DNA of 64,000 bases from Candidatus Izimoplasma sp. HR2 (GCA_000753575.1 JRFF01000053.1:1-64000); one strand, 5' to 3'; shown: positions 30,442 through 41,441, counted from the first letter of the stretch. Numbers and translations: made by a program. Notes: a model not told the origin generated them from the letters alone.

Positions 30442-31689
30442 ATGCAAAAAGCAATTAAATATGTAGATACGAATGTATTGCTAGACTATCCTGAATTGTT
30501 ATTTGAACATGAAAATGTTGTTATACCAATGGTAGTATTAGAAGAACTTGACCACTTAAAAACAAAAGGTGGAGAAGTAGGTTATAAGGCTAGAAAAGCT
30601 GTAAGAGCTATAAAAGGTCATATAGGTAACTGCAATTTAAAAATTCTTTACAATAGAGAGATAGAAAGTTTAAAAATCCCAAATGATAATAAAATTATAG
30701 CGTATGTTGTAAAATATGGGAATATGGAACTAGAGGGTTGTAATAAAGTTATATTAATTACTAATGATATAAATATGGAATTAAAAGCAAAAGCAGTTTT
30801 TGGTAGAAAAATGGAATTGGGCGAATGCGATAAAGAATATATTGTTTGGAATCTATATCCTAATAAGAGAAAGTATAAAGGTTGGGAAAGAATTACTGAT
30901 CACAAAGAATTAGAAGGAATCTTTTTAGGGAATAAAAAAGACTTAGGATTTGAAATTGGTACATATGCGATTATGGATGATTTAGTAAGTAAAGGTAGCG
31001 TATATAGATTTACAGGTGTATCATTTGTTAAAATCAATTATCTTGCTTTTCATTCTAAAATAATGGGAACAATTAAACCAAAAGATTCTTATCAACTTGC
31101 GGTGATTCATAGTTTAATTAAAGATGACTTTACTGTATTGGTAGGACCAGCGGGTTCAGGTAAAACACTCTTATCTTTGTCTTATGCGTTTGATATGATT
31201 GAACAGAAAAAATTTGAAAAATTAATTATTGCGATAAACCCTATTGCCGCTCGAGGAGTAGCTGAAATGGGATTCTTAAAAGGTGACAAAATAGACAAGT
31301 TACTTGGAGGAAGTTTAGGTGGAATATTAATAAGTAAATTAGGTACAAGAAAAGCAGTTGTAGATTTAATTAATAGCGGGATTTTAGAAATTACAAGTAT
31401 CGCGCAATGCAGAGGTAGACAAATTAATAAAGGTGAAATTTTATATATACCAGAAGCACAAAATTTAACTATAGATACTACTAAACTTATGATTCAAAGA
31501 GTTGAAGAAGGTGCGAAGCTAATACTAGATGGTGACTATAAAGCGCAAGTTGATGCAAGTGTATATGCTGGACAAAATAATGGATTAGCAAGAGCAATAG
31601 AAGTATTTAAAGAATATAGCTTTTTTGGAGTTATGTATCTTCCTAATATTTATCGTTCAATGATGGCTGACATAGCCGAAAAGATGTAG
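30442..31689 (+). CDS. phoH: PIN-PhoH fusion ATPase/RNase
   Basis: 415 residues. The N-terminal PIN domain starts KYVDTNVLLDYPEL with VIPMVVLEELD (residues 5-35). The PhoH domain has Walker A GPAGSGKT (about 235-242), a Walker-B-like ILYIPEAQNL, and a LILDGDYKAQ region. Cellular PIN-PhoH proteins unwind and cut RNA; many phages carry them before the terminase. GGAGG before the ATG; all Trp are TGG. Confidence 0.85.
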   Translation: MQKAIKYVDTNVLLDYPELLFEHENVVIPMVVLEELDHLKTKGGEVGYKARKAVRAIKGHIGNCNLKILYNREIESLKIPNDNKIIAYVVKYGNMELEGCNKVILITNDINMELKAKAVFGRKMELGECDKEYIVWNLYPNKRKYKGWERITDHKELEGIFLGNKKDLGFEIGTYAIMDDLVSKGSVYRFTGVSFVKINYLAFHSKIMGTIKPKDSYQLAVIHSLIKDDFTVLVGPAGSGKTLLSLSYAFDMIEQKKFEKLIIAINPIAARGVAEMGFLKGDKIDKLLGGSLGGILISKLGTRKAVVDLINSGILEITSIAQCRGRQINKGEILYIPEAQNLTIDTTKLMIQRVEEGAKLILDGDYKAQVDASVYAGQNNGLARAIEVFKEYSFFGVMYLPNIYRSMMADIAEKM

Positions 31690-31707
31690 TAGAAAGAAGG
31701 GAACTGA

Positions 31708-32760
31708 ATGGTTGAAAAGAAAAAATGTACTGGATGCCATCAAGATCGCTCTATAAAAGAATTCTGAAAAAGTAATAATTTAGAAATGTACCCTGGGGAC
31801 GGCAAGATAGATCTTTGTCGTTCTTGTCTTACTAAGGGTGTAGAAGATTTAGAGGATTGGAGAGGTGTACGAGAGGTATGCAAAGTAATGGACTTTCCTT
31901 ATTTGGATAAGGTTTGGAAAGGTGTAGTAGTAAAAATAAAGGATAGTAATAGATATAATATGTCTTCAGAAGCTAAGAAGCGAGAAACTATTCGTAAAGC
32001 ATTAGGTGATTATTCGCGATTAATGAAATTAATAGCATATAGGAATAAAACTTATAGAGATTCTGATGCAATTGTTACGTTAATTGATAACGCTGCGGAT
32101 GAAGTGAAAAAATTAGAGGTAGAAGCAAAGAATGAAGAATTGAGATTAGTTATCGAAGCAAGTCACATCTCCCTCTCTGTCGAAGACAGGTCATTTCTTA
32201 TGCAAAAATGAGATACGAGTGATTTAAGTGATATAATGTATTTAGAGGATTTTTATTTAGGTATGATGGATGACTTTGATATCAGTACTACTTCGCATAA
32301 AGATTATCTTAGAAAAATTGCGTTAATATCATTAAGACTAAATAAAGCAATAAAACAAGATGATTGGGACGCTATTAAGGTATTACGTGTAACATATAGT
32401 AACTGGATGAAAGAGGCTGATTTTACAGCACAACAAAATAATAAAGATAAATCAGAATTTGCGTCTTGCTTTGGAGAAGTTGCGGCATTTTTAGAATCTA
32501 AAGGTTTTATAGATACAATAAATTTAGATTTTCCAAGAGATATAGTTGATAGAACTATTGGTAATTTGAATTCTTATACAAAAGATTTAGTATTAAGCGA
32601 GAATGGACTTGGGGATTTACTTGAATCTACTATTGCACTTATGAATAAACCAGAAGAAGATGAAGAAGCCGATTATGTATATGGTGCAGATGATTGAGAT
32701 GAAGATTTAGATATTGACTGGTCTGGAGAAGATGCAGACGAGGATGATGAAAATGAGTAA
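31708..32760 (+). CDS. Zinc-ribbon protein upstream of TerL, candidate small terminase; three TGA Trp
   Basis: 350 residues with TGA at 31765, 32209 and 32695 as Trp. N-terminal ribbon CTGCHQDRSIKEFW...LCRSC (residues 7-37), a helical middle, and a very acidic C-terminus (DEDLDIDWSGEDADEDDENE). Its position directly before TerL, with overlapping ends, suggests the small terminase or a DNA-recognition partner; no helix-turn-helix is obvious. AAAGAAGG precedes the ATG. Confidence 0.6.
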
Positions 32761-33479
32761 TATGTCAGACAAAAGAAGAGAAGAAGTATTACTTAACATT
32801 AAAAAGCAAGTAGCTATAGCAAAAGAAAAAGATTTTGGATTAAATAATTTAGAAATTACAGAAGAAAGATTAAATAAAATAGAACCTGAACTTAGAAAAC
32901 AATTTGGCTTTTGGAAAGCATATCCTGATTTATTTTTGGACATAATTTTGCCGAAAGAATCTAATTTTAATTTTTATTTTTATCAAAGAGTTTTTCTTAG
33001 AATAGCAATGCGTTATAAACTTATTTATGCAACTTTTACTCGTGCATTTTCAAAGTCTTTTTTATCTATAATTATAGAATATTTAAAATGTATTTTTTAT
33101 CCTGGCGCTAAACAATTTATTACAACTGGTGGCAAAGGACAAGCCGCACAGATTGCGGAAGAAAAGATAAAAGAGATATGGGGAATTTGACCAATTTTAA
33201 AGAATGAATTATTATCTAAAAGTGGATGAAGCTTTCAGAAAGATGGAGTAACTTTAAATTTTAAAAATGGTAGTATCCTCGATGTTGTCGGTATGCGAGA
33301 CAGTACTAGAGGAGGTAGAAGACATGGGGGGTTGATAGAAGAGACGATCTTAATAGATGGTGTTAAACTCAATGAGGTGATCCTGCCTTTAATGAATGTC
33401 AGCAGGAGAGCTAAAAATGGCGAGGTAGATCCAAATGACATCAATAATAAAAGTCAAATTTTTGTGACAACCGCTGGGT
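32753..33479 (+). CDS. terL: Terminase large subunit, exon 1 (ATPase domain)
   Basis: The first 242 codons plus one base of TerL. TFTRAFSKSFLS (about 98-109) is the Walker-A-like loop, RGGRRHGGLIEE the Walker B with catalytic Glu, and IFVTTAG the coupling motif at the end. TGA at 33188 and 33227 are Trp. It is then cut by a group I intron. Several ATGs (32744, 32747, 32753) are possible; all overlap the previous gene. Confidence 0.85.
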
Positions 33480-34253
33480 TAACATGGGTAGCCCCTCTTG
33501 CTAGTAATAGTAAGATGAAAATTCTTTTAATTGCTGGAAAATCCTTATAGGACAATCAGCAGCCAAGATTTAATATGTGTATAAGAGAGGAGAAATTATG
33601 TTTAAAAATGTAATAGCTTGAAATGTAAAACCAAACTTATACAAAATAAATGAAAAAGGTGAAGTATTAAGCATTTATATGAATAAAATTATGAAAACAA
33701 GACTAGATAAAGATGGATATCCATCATTATCTCTCAGGAATAATAAAGGTGGATATAGTACTTTTTATATTCATAGATTATTATTATCTACTTTTAATCC
33801 AATAGAGAATTATAGAGATATGACAGTTAATCATAAAAATGGGATAAAAACTGATTTCAATTTAGAAAATTTAGAATGAATGACTAATTTGGAAAATTTA
33901 GAGCATGCGAATAGAACTGGCTTGCATAATGTAGTTGGAGAAAATCATCCTCGAGCGAAATTAACTGAAAAAGATATTTTTAAAATATTAGACTTATTAA
34001 AATCAGGAATGAGTGGAGTCAGTATATCAAAAATATATAATGTTAATGAAAGCTGTATCTCTAAAATAAAAAATGGGAATACTTGAAATCATATTACACA
34101 TATTAAATAAGGTTCAACGACTATGGGAGTAGCGTCCCTTAGGTTATAAGTTAATGATAACCGAAACGGAGAATGCCCGAAAGGGTAAAGATATAGTCTA
34201 GTCTGCATGGTAACATGCAGCAGTTCATAAGAGAACGGGATAAAGTGTTGCGG
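33480..34253 (+). other. Group I intron inside terL
   Basis: 774-nt insert. Signs: CAATCAGCAGCCAAG (about 33552-33566, P4-like), GACTA at 34119-34123 with AAAGATATAGTCTA at 34187-34200 (the P3/P7 core of group I introns). A 5' exon ending GGGT can pair with intron GCCC as P1 with a U-G at the splice site. The splice sites are inferred: after 33479 and after G 34253, which keeps frame and yields VTTAGSLFEYNDKGSFAYEKL across the junction. It carries an HNH gene. Confidence 0.82.
33598..34110 (+). CDS. HNH homing endonuclease in the intron; three TGA Trp
   Basis: 170 residues with TGA at 33619, 33877 and 34084 as Trp. NUMOD4-like start (VIAWNVKPNLYKINEKGEVL), then the HNH core IHRLLLSTFNP...VNHKNGIKTDFNLENLEW (about residues 60-94), where the TGA gives the family-typical Trp, and a C-terminal DNA-binding repeat (LKSGMSGVSISKIYNVNESCISKIKNG). 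It likely spreads the intron by cutting intronless terL. GAGGAG precedes the ATG. Confidence 0.88.
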
Positions 34254-35347
34254 CTTTATTCGAATATAACGATAAGGGTAGCTTTGCTTACGAAAAATTG
34301 ATTCAGGTATTATTATGACAAGTAATTAAGCCAAAAGATGCATTCATCCTTGGTGGAGATTATCGTATCCCAATGATGCATGGTCTCCTTGATAAAAATT
34401 TTGTTAAAGAACTAAAAGCTGACGGTACTTATAATGAAACATCTTTTAACAGAGAATATGGTTCACGTTGGTCAGGCACTAAAGATGGAGCTTTTTTTGA
34501 CGCAGAAATATTTACAAAATATAGAATGCTAGGACATGCTGAATTTTCTCCAGACGGAAGAAGCAGTAAAGATACTTTTTATATATTTGGAATTGATGTT
34601 GCTCGTCATAGAGCCCAAACAGTAGTAGTTATTATTAAAGTAACTTTAAATCAAACAACAGGTCTTTGGGATAAAAGAGTTGTAAATATGCATGTTTATG
34701 AAGATGCGCATTTTGATGATCAATGTGGTGAAATTAAATATTTATTTAATATATTTAGACCAAGAGCAATCGTAATTGATGGTACTGGTTTAGGTACTGG
34801 TTTAATAGATCCATTAGTAAAACGAACAGAATATAACGGTATCGTTTACGAACCTTTTGGTGTAATTAGTGAAAAACATAAAGAAGATTATGAACAATTT
34901 ATACAACCAGATACAATTCCTGTTTTATATATTATTAAAGCAGATCCAGCAATGAACAGTGCAATGCACTCAAATATATATGCGCAATTAGTTGGCGGAA
35001 GAATGAAATTTTTAATTGATGAACGTACAGCTAAAACGAAGTTTGCTTCAAGAAAGAATTGAAATACTTTATCATCAGAAGATAGGGCAAGAAAGTTAAA
35101 ACCATTTACATTAACTTCTATATTAAAGGAAGAAATGTTAAACTTACGTCGAGAGGGCGAAGGTGGAGACATTCGTTTGAAAAAAGTTCGAACTACAGTT
35201 GGTAAAGATAAATTCTCTGCTCTTGAAAATGGTCTGTATTATATTTATTTATTAGAAAGAGATAAAAGAAAAAAATTAAATATAGATGTTAAGGCTATAG
35301 TAAAGATGACTAAGAAAACAAAAAAACAATGGAAAAGATGGAAATAA
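34254..35347 (+). CDS. terL: Terminase large subunit, exon 2 (nuclease domain)
   Basis: The rest of TerL, for a spliced total of about 606 residues. FAYEKL and FILGGDYRIPMMHGLL follow the junction. FGIDVARHRAQTVVVII and AIVIDGTGLGTGLIDPL supply the Asp residues of the RNase-H-type nuclease. TGA at 34316 and 35060 are Trp. Ends with a Lys-rich tail; a weak hairpin follows at 35335-35355. Confidence 0.87.
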
Positions 35348-35381
35348 AACTCCATTTCTTTTCTTTTTTGTAAAAATATGT

Positions 35382-35387
35382 TATAAT
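35382..35387 (+). promoter_or_regulatory. Possible late promoter (extended -10)
   Basis: AAATATGTTATAATAATAAG, TATAAT at 35382-35387, after a T-rich terminator-like run. Would drive portal and head genes. Confidence 0.5.
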
Positions 35388-35414
35388 AATAAGTGTTGGA
35401 GGTGAAATTAAATA

Positions 35415-36857
35415 ATGCTTAATAATAAAAGATTAAAAGATTATATAGCGCAAGGAAAAGATTTAGAAGCCTTTAAGGGTCAAGAAGCTCTTTATAATCC
35501 TACCGTATTACCTAAATTTACTTTTTCAGAAGAAGATATTAGGACTGCTATAGATGGGTTAAATGTAGCAAAAATGAGAGATATATCAATGTATTTTTAT
35601 TATGCTAGCAAAGCTTATGGTAGATTAGTTGATTATTTTGCTAATATGTTAACTTTTGATTATTTAATAATCCCAAAAAGACAAAATGGGAAAAAGAAAA
35701 AAACAATTGATAGTGAAAAAGTACAAGAAGAATTATCTAAAGTTCTTAAAACTTTTAAGTTGAGTAGAATCAAACAAGAGTCTAGAGAGATTGCATCAAA
35801 AGTTTTAATAGAAGGTGTTTTTTATGGATATTTAATGTATTCAAAAGAAAGTATGGATATTCAAGAATTACCTTATAAATATTGTACTACAAATTTTGAA
35901 TATATGGGAGTACCTATTATTGAATTTAATTTAGAATATTTTGATAGAGAATTTAGAACTGAAGAACAAAGAGTTTTAATTTTAGAAATTTATCCTAAAG
36001 AAATATATGATGCTTATAATGCATATAAGAATGGCGGACCAAAAATATTTTATGTAGAACCTAAGCATTCTATGGTATTTGCATTAAATGATAATAACAT
36101 TCCTTATCTTATTAGCATAATTTTAGATATTATTAGATTTAATAATTATAAAGCTATAGATGAAATTAGAAATGAACAAGAAATATTAAAACTTATTATA
36201 CAAAAACTTCCAGTTAATAAAGATGGTACGTTAATTTTCTCTCCAGAAGAGATTACTTATCTACATACGATAGTATCGGATATGTTAGAAGAAATGCCAT
36301 CAATAGATTTAATTACAACTTATGCGGAAATATCAACTGAGAATTTACAAGAACAACGGAATTCAATGCAAAACTCTATGGGTAATGCCAAGAGTAACAT
36401 TTATTCTGAAGCTGGAGTAAGTGAACAGTTAATGGATGCATCTGGTAATGTAGCATTAGAAAAATCTATTAAAACTGATGAAGGTGTAATGTTTAACTTA
36501 TTAGAATCTATAAGGAATTTTTTTCAATTTGTTTTAGAAACAGAGTTCTCAGGTAAGAAGTTATCCTACAGTCTTATCATGCCAGAATTAACTATTTATA
36601 ATAGACAAGAATGGTTTGATAGATACCTCGAAGGTGCACAATATGGATACAGCAAATTGCTAGTCGTATTAGCAATGGGCATTGATCAAGAAGATTTTTA
36701 TGATTTAATGGATTATGAAAATAATATTCTTAATATTGTGGATCAATTAATTCCTTTACAATCTAGTCATACTACTACAGGTGACGAAGGCGGTAATCCA
36801 GGGAAACCAGATGAGAATAAAGATGACAAAACAATAGTTAATCAGAATAATGATTAA
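35415..36857 (+). CDS. Portal protein
   Basis: 480 residues. The position after TerL, the length, and the pattern of a helical N-terminus (YYASKAYGRLVDYFANMLTFDYLIIP), a mid-region with LEIYPKEIYDAY and a C-terminal crown region with AEISTENLQEQRNSMQNSMGNAKSNIYSEAGVSEQ fit a portal of the SPP1/HK97 type. It forms the dodecameric DNA entry ring. GGAGGTG precedes the ATG. Confidence 0.8.
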   Translation: MLNNKRLKDYIAQGKDLEAFKGQEALYNPTVLPKFTFSEEDIRTAIDGLNVAKMRDISMYFYYASKAYGRLVDYFANMLTFDYLIIPKRQNGKKKKTIDSEKVQEELSKVLKTFKLSRIKQESREIASKVLIEGVFYGYLMYSKESMDIQELPYKYCTTNFEYMGVPIIEFNLEYFDREFRTEEQRVLILEIYPKEIYDAYNAYKNGGPKIFYVEPKHSMVFALNDNNIPYLISIILDIIRFNNYKAIDEIRNEQEILKLIIQKLPVNKDGTLIFSPEEITYLHTIVSDMLEEMPSIDLITTYAEISTENLQEQRNSMQNSMGNAKSNIYSEAGVSEQLMDASGNVALEKSIKTDEGVMFNLLESIRNFFQFVLETEFSGKKLSYSLIMPELTIYNRQEWFDRYLEGAQYGYSKLLVVLAMGIDQEDFYDLMDYENNILNIVDQLIPLQSSHTTTGDEGGNPGKPDENKDDKTIVNQNND

Positions 36858-36869
36858 AGGAGGTAAAAA

Positions 36870-38273
36870 ATGGCAAGAATGAATAAAAAAGTTTTTTCTA
36901 CTTCTGGAATTAAAGTTACTTTTATAGAAACAGAATTTGATTCTGATAAAAATCCTCTTTTTTCAAAAGTTAAAATCAATTTTCTTTACAAAGGATATAA
37001 TAGAAATGGAAGTTATATTTCTAAAAGAGTTGCGGAAAATATAGGTAAAAAAATAGCATACATTCCAATAGTTGGAGAGTTCATAACAGAAAAAGAAGAT
37101 TTTGGAACGCATGGTGGTAAATTAACTATTACTAGCGACGATATCGTTTATGAAGAAACTACAGTTCCTTATGGAGTTGTTGGTGCTGCAGAAAATCTTT
37201 GGTGAGAAGAAGTTGAAGATGAAGATGGCAAGATGGTTAATTATTTAACTACATGAGGTTATTTATGGACTAAACGTTATCCTGATGCAGAGAAAGTTTT
37301 ATCTAACAATAATTGGCAATCAATGGAATTAGATCCAAGTTCTGTTGAAGGCAGATGGATTCAAAAGAAAGGTGAAGAAGAATTTACTTTCCATATAGAC
37401 GATGCGCTTATTTCGGCATTTTGTATTTTAGGAGAAGATATAGCACCAGCTTTTGAAGATTCTCAAGTTACTCAATTTGAGTTAATGAGAGAAGCCATTA
37501 TTGGTAAAAAATTTAAAGAAGAATTTGAAGAAATGAAAAATGATTTTAAAGATTTTTTATTCACTTTGGGCGGAAAAGAACAAATTGATATTGATAGTAA
37601 TGATAATGATTTAGAGGGAGGAACAGATTCTATGTTATATAAACTTAATATCGAAAATCCAAGTTCTGTTTTCTCTAGTTTAAATGTAGAAGAAGAAGCT
37701 AGTAAAATCGTAATAAGTGAAACAGAGGATACTGTTGTTTACTTCGATTTAGAAGACCAAAAATTCTACACTAGAAAGTTTAGCTTAAATGAAGAAGAAA
37801 TTCTAGAATGGGCTGAAGATGCTGAAGTAATAGAGTTCGGATTAGTTCCTGATACAGCAGTATTAGAAGAAGCGATTACAACTTTAAAAACTACAGTTAC
37901 AGATTTTGAATTAGAAGTAGAAAAAAAAGATACAACAATTGGAGAACTTGAAAGTAGCATTGTTACTTTACAAGGATCAGTCAACACATATGAAGTTTTA
38001 GAAAAAGAAATAGTTTTAGAAGCTAAAAAAGAAATAATTAATGAATTTAGAGAGCAAGTTTCAGAAGAAGATATTGAAAGTATCGAAAGTGAAATTGAAA
38101 ATTTTTCTGCGGAAGAAATTAAATCTAAATTAGCTTTAATAGTTTATGAACTTTCTAAAGAAGAAATTGATGGAGACAATCCAGAACCAAAATTTACACA
38201 TAAACCAAAAGGCAGCGACAATGGAAGTACGCCTGCATGGTTTAATGAAGTAGTAAAAAATATAAAGAAATAA
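36870..38273 (+). CDS. Capsid scaffold / possible prohead protease fusion; two TGA Trp
   Basis: 467 residues with TGA at 37203 and 37254 as Trp. The first 230 residues are a beta-rich domain (YNRNGSYISKRVAENI, IPIVGEF) as in XkdF-like prohead proteins. The last third is acidic coiled coil (TTVTDFELEVEKKDTTIGELESS) typical of scaffolds. Directly before the capsid genes. Whether it is proteolytic is not clear; I do not see a firm His/Ser pair. Confidence 0.65.
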
Positions 38274-38293
38274 ATTAAGGAGGATATTACAAC

Positions 38294-38881
38294 ATGGCTA
38301 GATTAGCAAAAAGTACAACTTATGGAGTACTAGAAATGAACAGAGTTGCTTCTGTAGACACTAAGCAAGTATTTTCTCAATTACCTTTAGATGCAACAGA
38401 TTTTGCAAGTATTGCTTGTGAAAATGGTATGGTTCTAGTTTACGATGAAGTTGCTGGAGCAATAAGATTACCAACAGATGCAGCTGGCGTAATAGTTGAA
38501 GAAATGTACTTAGTTGGAACTCACGAATTCTATTATGTAGATAAAGAATTAGGTGAATTCGCGGTAACAATTGAAACTACAGCAGTTAAGCATTCTACAA
38601 TTGGCTTTGCTGGTGCAGCAAGAGCTCAATATACTTACCCAGATTTATACAGATTAACTTTAGGTGACACTTTTACAACAAATACTCTTGATATGGCAGC
38701 AGCTGCATTCGGAGATATTTCAGTAGGACATTATTTCACAGCTAGAGACACAGGTCTATTAACTTATGACGGTGCTACTGCAGCAGCAGGATCTTCTCTT
38801 ATCTGTCAAGTAATTAAGATTTATACTGTTCCAAACGGAGACGAAGCAGTTAAATTAAAAGTTACTCAAGTAGTAGTATAG
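38294..38881 (+). CDS. Head protein, possible capsid decoration
   Basis: 195 residues, Ala/Thr-rich and beta-rich, between scaffold and major capsid gene, where decoration or stabilising proteins lie. AAGGAGG precedes the ATG. No family recognised. Confidence 0.55.
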   Translation: MARLAKSTTYGVLEMNRVASVDTKQVFSQLPLDATDFASIACENGMVLVYDEVAGAIRLPTDAAGVIVEEMYLVGTHEFYYVDKELGEFAVTIETTAVKHSTIGFAGAARAQYTYPDLYRLTLGDTFTTNTLDMAAAAFGDISVGHYFTARDTGLLTYDGATAAAGSSLICQVIKIYTVPNGDEAVKLKVTQVVV

Positions 38882-38914
38882 AATAAAAATAATTTAATAG
38901 GAGGTTAAGAACTT

Positions 38915-39916
38915 ATGAATTTTGAACAAATAAAAGAATTAGCGAAAAAAACAATAGTAGCTAAGCCTAATGCTCAATTCTCTTATGATGGCGAAACTAT
39001 CACAAAAGATCAAATGCTTGATACGTTAAGAACAAGCATCAATGAACTTGCTGGCGACTATAAATCTTATAGACGTAATAAAAACTTAGTTTTCGAACTT
39101 ATAGAAGAAACTGCAGATTTATATTTACCTGCTAAGGTAAAAGAAAATATTGGGAGATTTGCAGAAATAAAAGATACTAACATTGGAGATAAACCTAAAT
39201 TTAATTTAAAATTAGGTAAAAACAGAGGTAAACAATTTGTTACTAAAGTCGGTACATCTGGAATCTATGAAGTATTCAGATTAGATTCAAAACAATTCGG
39301 CGTTGAAACTGAAAGAATTGGTGGAGCTGGAGTTATTTCTTTAGAGAGATTATTAACAGGTGCAGAAGATTTAGTAGATATTTTAGAAGTAATTCTAGAA
39401 GGTATTGAAGATGAAATTTACGGTGCGGTACAAACTGCTTTACAAGCATCTTTAGCTAGTGGTGCGGCAGCAAGTAACTATGGTGAAAATGCTGGATTTT
39501 CAGCTACAATTTTACAAGCATTAGTTAACTCTATTTCAGCTTATGGAAAACCTGTAATTTATTGTACACCTGAATTCGCTCAAACTATCGTTCCAGATAC
39601 TGGATATGTTGGCGACGCTGACAAAAACGATAAGAGACAATTAGGATACATTGGTAGATGGAACGGGATTGAAATTGTTGTTATGCCACAATCTTATGTA
39701 GATGAAACAAATGCTGTTAAAGTATTTGATCCTCAATTAGCTTACATCATCCCTGCAGGCAGAGAGAAGATTGTTAAAGTTTTATTTGAAGGACAAACAG
39801 TAGTTGAAGAAATTACAAATAGAAACAGAACTAGAGAGATTGCAGCTACAAAAAGAATTGGTGTTGCAGTATTATTCAACAACCATTTTGCTATCCTTAA
39901 GAATTCTAGTCTATAA
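38915..39916 (+). CDS. Major capsid protein (HK97 fold)
   Basis: 333 residues: a helical N-arm, KENIGRFAEIKDTNIGDKPKF, an E-loop-like stretch, the long spine helix LLTGAEDLVDILEVILEGI, and a C-terminal VLFNNHFAILKN. Position and order fit the HK97-fold capsid of siphoviruses. AGGAGG precedes the ATG. Confidence 0.8.
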   Translation: MNFEQIKELAKKTIVAKPNAQFSYDGETITKDQMLDTLRTSINELAGDYKSYRRNKNLVFELIEETADLYLPAKVKENIGRFAEIKDTNIGDKPKFNLKLGKNRGKQFVTKVGTSGIYEVFRLDSKQFGVETERIGGAGVISLERLLTGAEDLVDILEVILEGIEDEIYGAVQTALQASLASGAAASNYGENAGFSATILQALVNSISAYGKPVIYCTPEFAQTIVPDTGYVGDADKNDKRQLGYIGRWNGIEIVVMPQSYVDETNAVKVFDPQLAYIIPAGREKIVKVLFEGQTVVEEITNRNRTREIAATKRIGVAVLFNNHFAILKNSSL

Positions 39917-39942
39917 GATTAGCGTTTTTATAGAAAATGTAG

Positions 39943-39988
39943 TATAATTATAGTATAAAATAATAAATATGGGGCATTCATTTGCCCC
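39943..39988 (+). promoter_or_regulatory. Possible promoter followed by a hairpin
   Basis: TATAAT at 39943-39948 after the capsid stop, then the hairpin GGGGCA-TTCATT-TGCCCC (39971-39988) with few T after it. May be an attenuator or an RNA-end stabiliser for the abundant capsid message rather than a full terminator. Confidence 0.4.
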
Positions 39989-40027
39989 GTAATTTTACTA
40001 TACAAAAGGATTAAATAGGAGGAAAAT

Positions 40028-40651
40028 ATGAACAGTAAAATTTTACCTAGTACTTTATGTAGAGTTGTTTGCATTAAACCAGGGTTTATTGGTTTATCTG
40101 CGCCATCTTTCAAATATCACATAGTTTTTAAAGAACCTGGACAAGAAATCCAAGTTAAGTTTGAAATACTTCAAGATTCAGTACATGCTGATAATGGATA
40201 TATTTTAAATAATTCTTTAAGAGTAATGGATAGAGATGTGCGGTTAGAACTTGGATTGAATGATGATGTAGAGTACAGATTAACTTTAAAACAAGTAAGA
40301 AATATTATTCTTAAAGGTTCATTGGAAGAATTAAGAGATTTATTTACTTATGGTCCTGAAGGTTATGCACGTCTTGCAGCTGACTTAGCTGTAAAAGAAA
40401 AAATTGATAGCAAAGCTAAATTAGATTTAATTCAAGATTTTAGTGGAATAGATGTTGCATTCCAAATTTTACATGAAATTGGAATAGGTGCTTTAGATGA
40501 AAAAAATGCGGATTTAGATGCTAGCAAGGAAAGAAACTATGATACAATAGGTGTAACAAGTGAAAATAAAGATGAACCTGATGAAGATAAATCTGATGAA
40601 AATGAAACTAAGACACGAAATTATGCCAAAGTTGAAGATAATGAAGAATAA
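40028..40651 (+). CDS. Hypothetical structural protein
   Basis: 207 residues. Beta-rich first 120, with RLTLKQVRNIILKGSLEELRDLF, then an acidic, disordered tail (DEPDEDKSDENETKTRNYAK). Lies after the capsid gene; possibly a head fibre or capping protein. AGGAGG precedes the ATG. Confidence 0.55.
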   Translation: MNSKILPSTLCRVVCIKPGFIGLSAPSFKYHIVFKEPGQEIQVKFEILQDSVHADNGYILNNSLRVMDRDVRLELGLNDDVEYRLTLKQVRNIILKGSLEELRDLFTYGPEGYARLAADLAVKEKIDSKAKLDLIQDFSGIDVAFQILHEIGIGALDEKNADLDASKERNYDTIGVTSENKDEPDEDKSDENETKTRNYAKVEDNEE

Positions 40652-40652
40652 T

Positions 40653-40675
40653 AACTGGCATATGCCAGTTTTTTA
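40653..40675 (+). terminator. Rho-independent terminator
   Basis: AACTGGCA-T-TGCCAGTT-type palindrome followed by TTTTT. Overlaps the end of the 40028 unit. Confidence 0.75.
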
Positions 40676-40693
40676 TTGATTAGGAGGTTAAAT

Positions 40694-41143
40694 ATGATTA
40701 CCAAATTTGGTGATATTTATAAATTATTTATAGGTAGCATAACAGAAAAATTATATATAAATATGACAAAAGAACAAACTGAAGCAGATGCTCAAACTTT
40801 CCTAATATTATCAATTGCTGAATTTAAGTATTGTAAACTTGATATTTTAGATTTTAATTTAGATTCAGAATCTTGGAATATTTTATTAACTTTAGATGAA
40901 ATTTCACATTTAGTATTTTTAATGAAAAAACATTGGTTAAAAAGACAAATTGATAATACTGATTTATACGATCAAAAAATCTATGCAGATAAAGATATTA
41001 AAGTATATTCTCAAGCTAATCATTTGGGAACTTTATTAGAAGCATATAAAATTGCATTATTTGATGTTAAAAAAGATAAGGATGATTATAATAGGATTGA
41101 TGGAGACAGAAATGCGTATCTTGGCATCATAGCAGGAAAGTAG
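40694..41143 (+). CDS. Head-tail connector, gp6-like position
   Basis: 149 residues, helical, starting MITKFGDIYKLFIGSITEKLY and ending GDRNAYLGIIAGK. Size and position after the capsid fit a head-tail adaptor. ATG 40694 chosen for AGGAGG 6 nt upstream. Confidence 0.55.
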   Translation: MITKFGDIYKLFIGSITEKLYINMTKEQTEADAQTFLILSIAEFKYCKLDILDFNLDSESWNILLTLDEISHLVFLMKKHWLKRQIDNTDLYDQKIYADKDIKVYSQANHLGTLLEAYKIALFDVKKDKDDYNRIDGDRNAYLGIIAGK

Positions 41144-41150
41144 GCGAACA

Positions 41151-41441
41151 ATGAATAACAAGGATAATTTTACAGAACAAGATTGAAAAGATTATCTTCA
41201 TTGGTTAAAAAACCAAATTTTTAAATTACTTCCCTTAAGAGAAGAAGATGGCGAATGGGAAAAATTTGCGATATCTTTAATTTGAGAATTAAGAGGGGCA
41301 AATTTTATTCAAACGAGAGTACCTTTTATGAGTCTAATATTTAAATTATCTGCACTAGGAGAAATGGCAGATTTTGCAGTTTATAGAAAGACTATATTTG
41401 AGTGCATAAACTTAGTTGATAAATTTGATATAGGTGATTAA
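41151..41441 (+). CDS. Small late protein; two TGA Trp
   Basis: 96 residues with TGA at 41184 (EQDWKDYL) and 41283 (SLIWELRG) as Trp. With TGA as stop this gene disappears. Helical. Its stop is one base from the next ATG. Probably a head-tail completion protein by position. Confidence 0.6.

Noticed and set aside
33480..33550. Extension of the TerL frame past VTTAG to a TAG stop
   Set aside because: This tail (LTWVAPL...) is not terminase-like and is followed by group I intron motifs; the true continuation lies at 34254.
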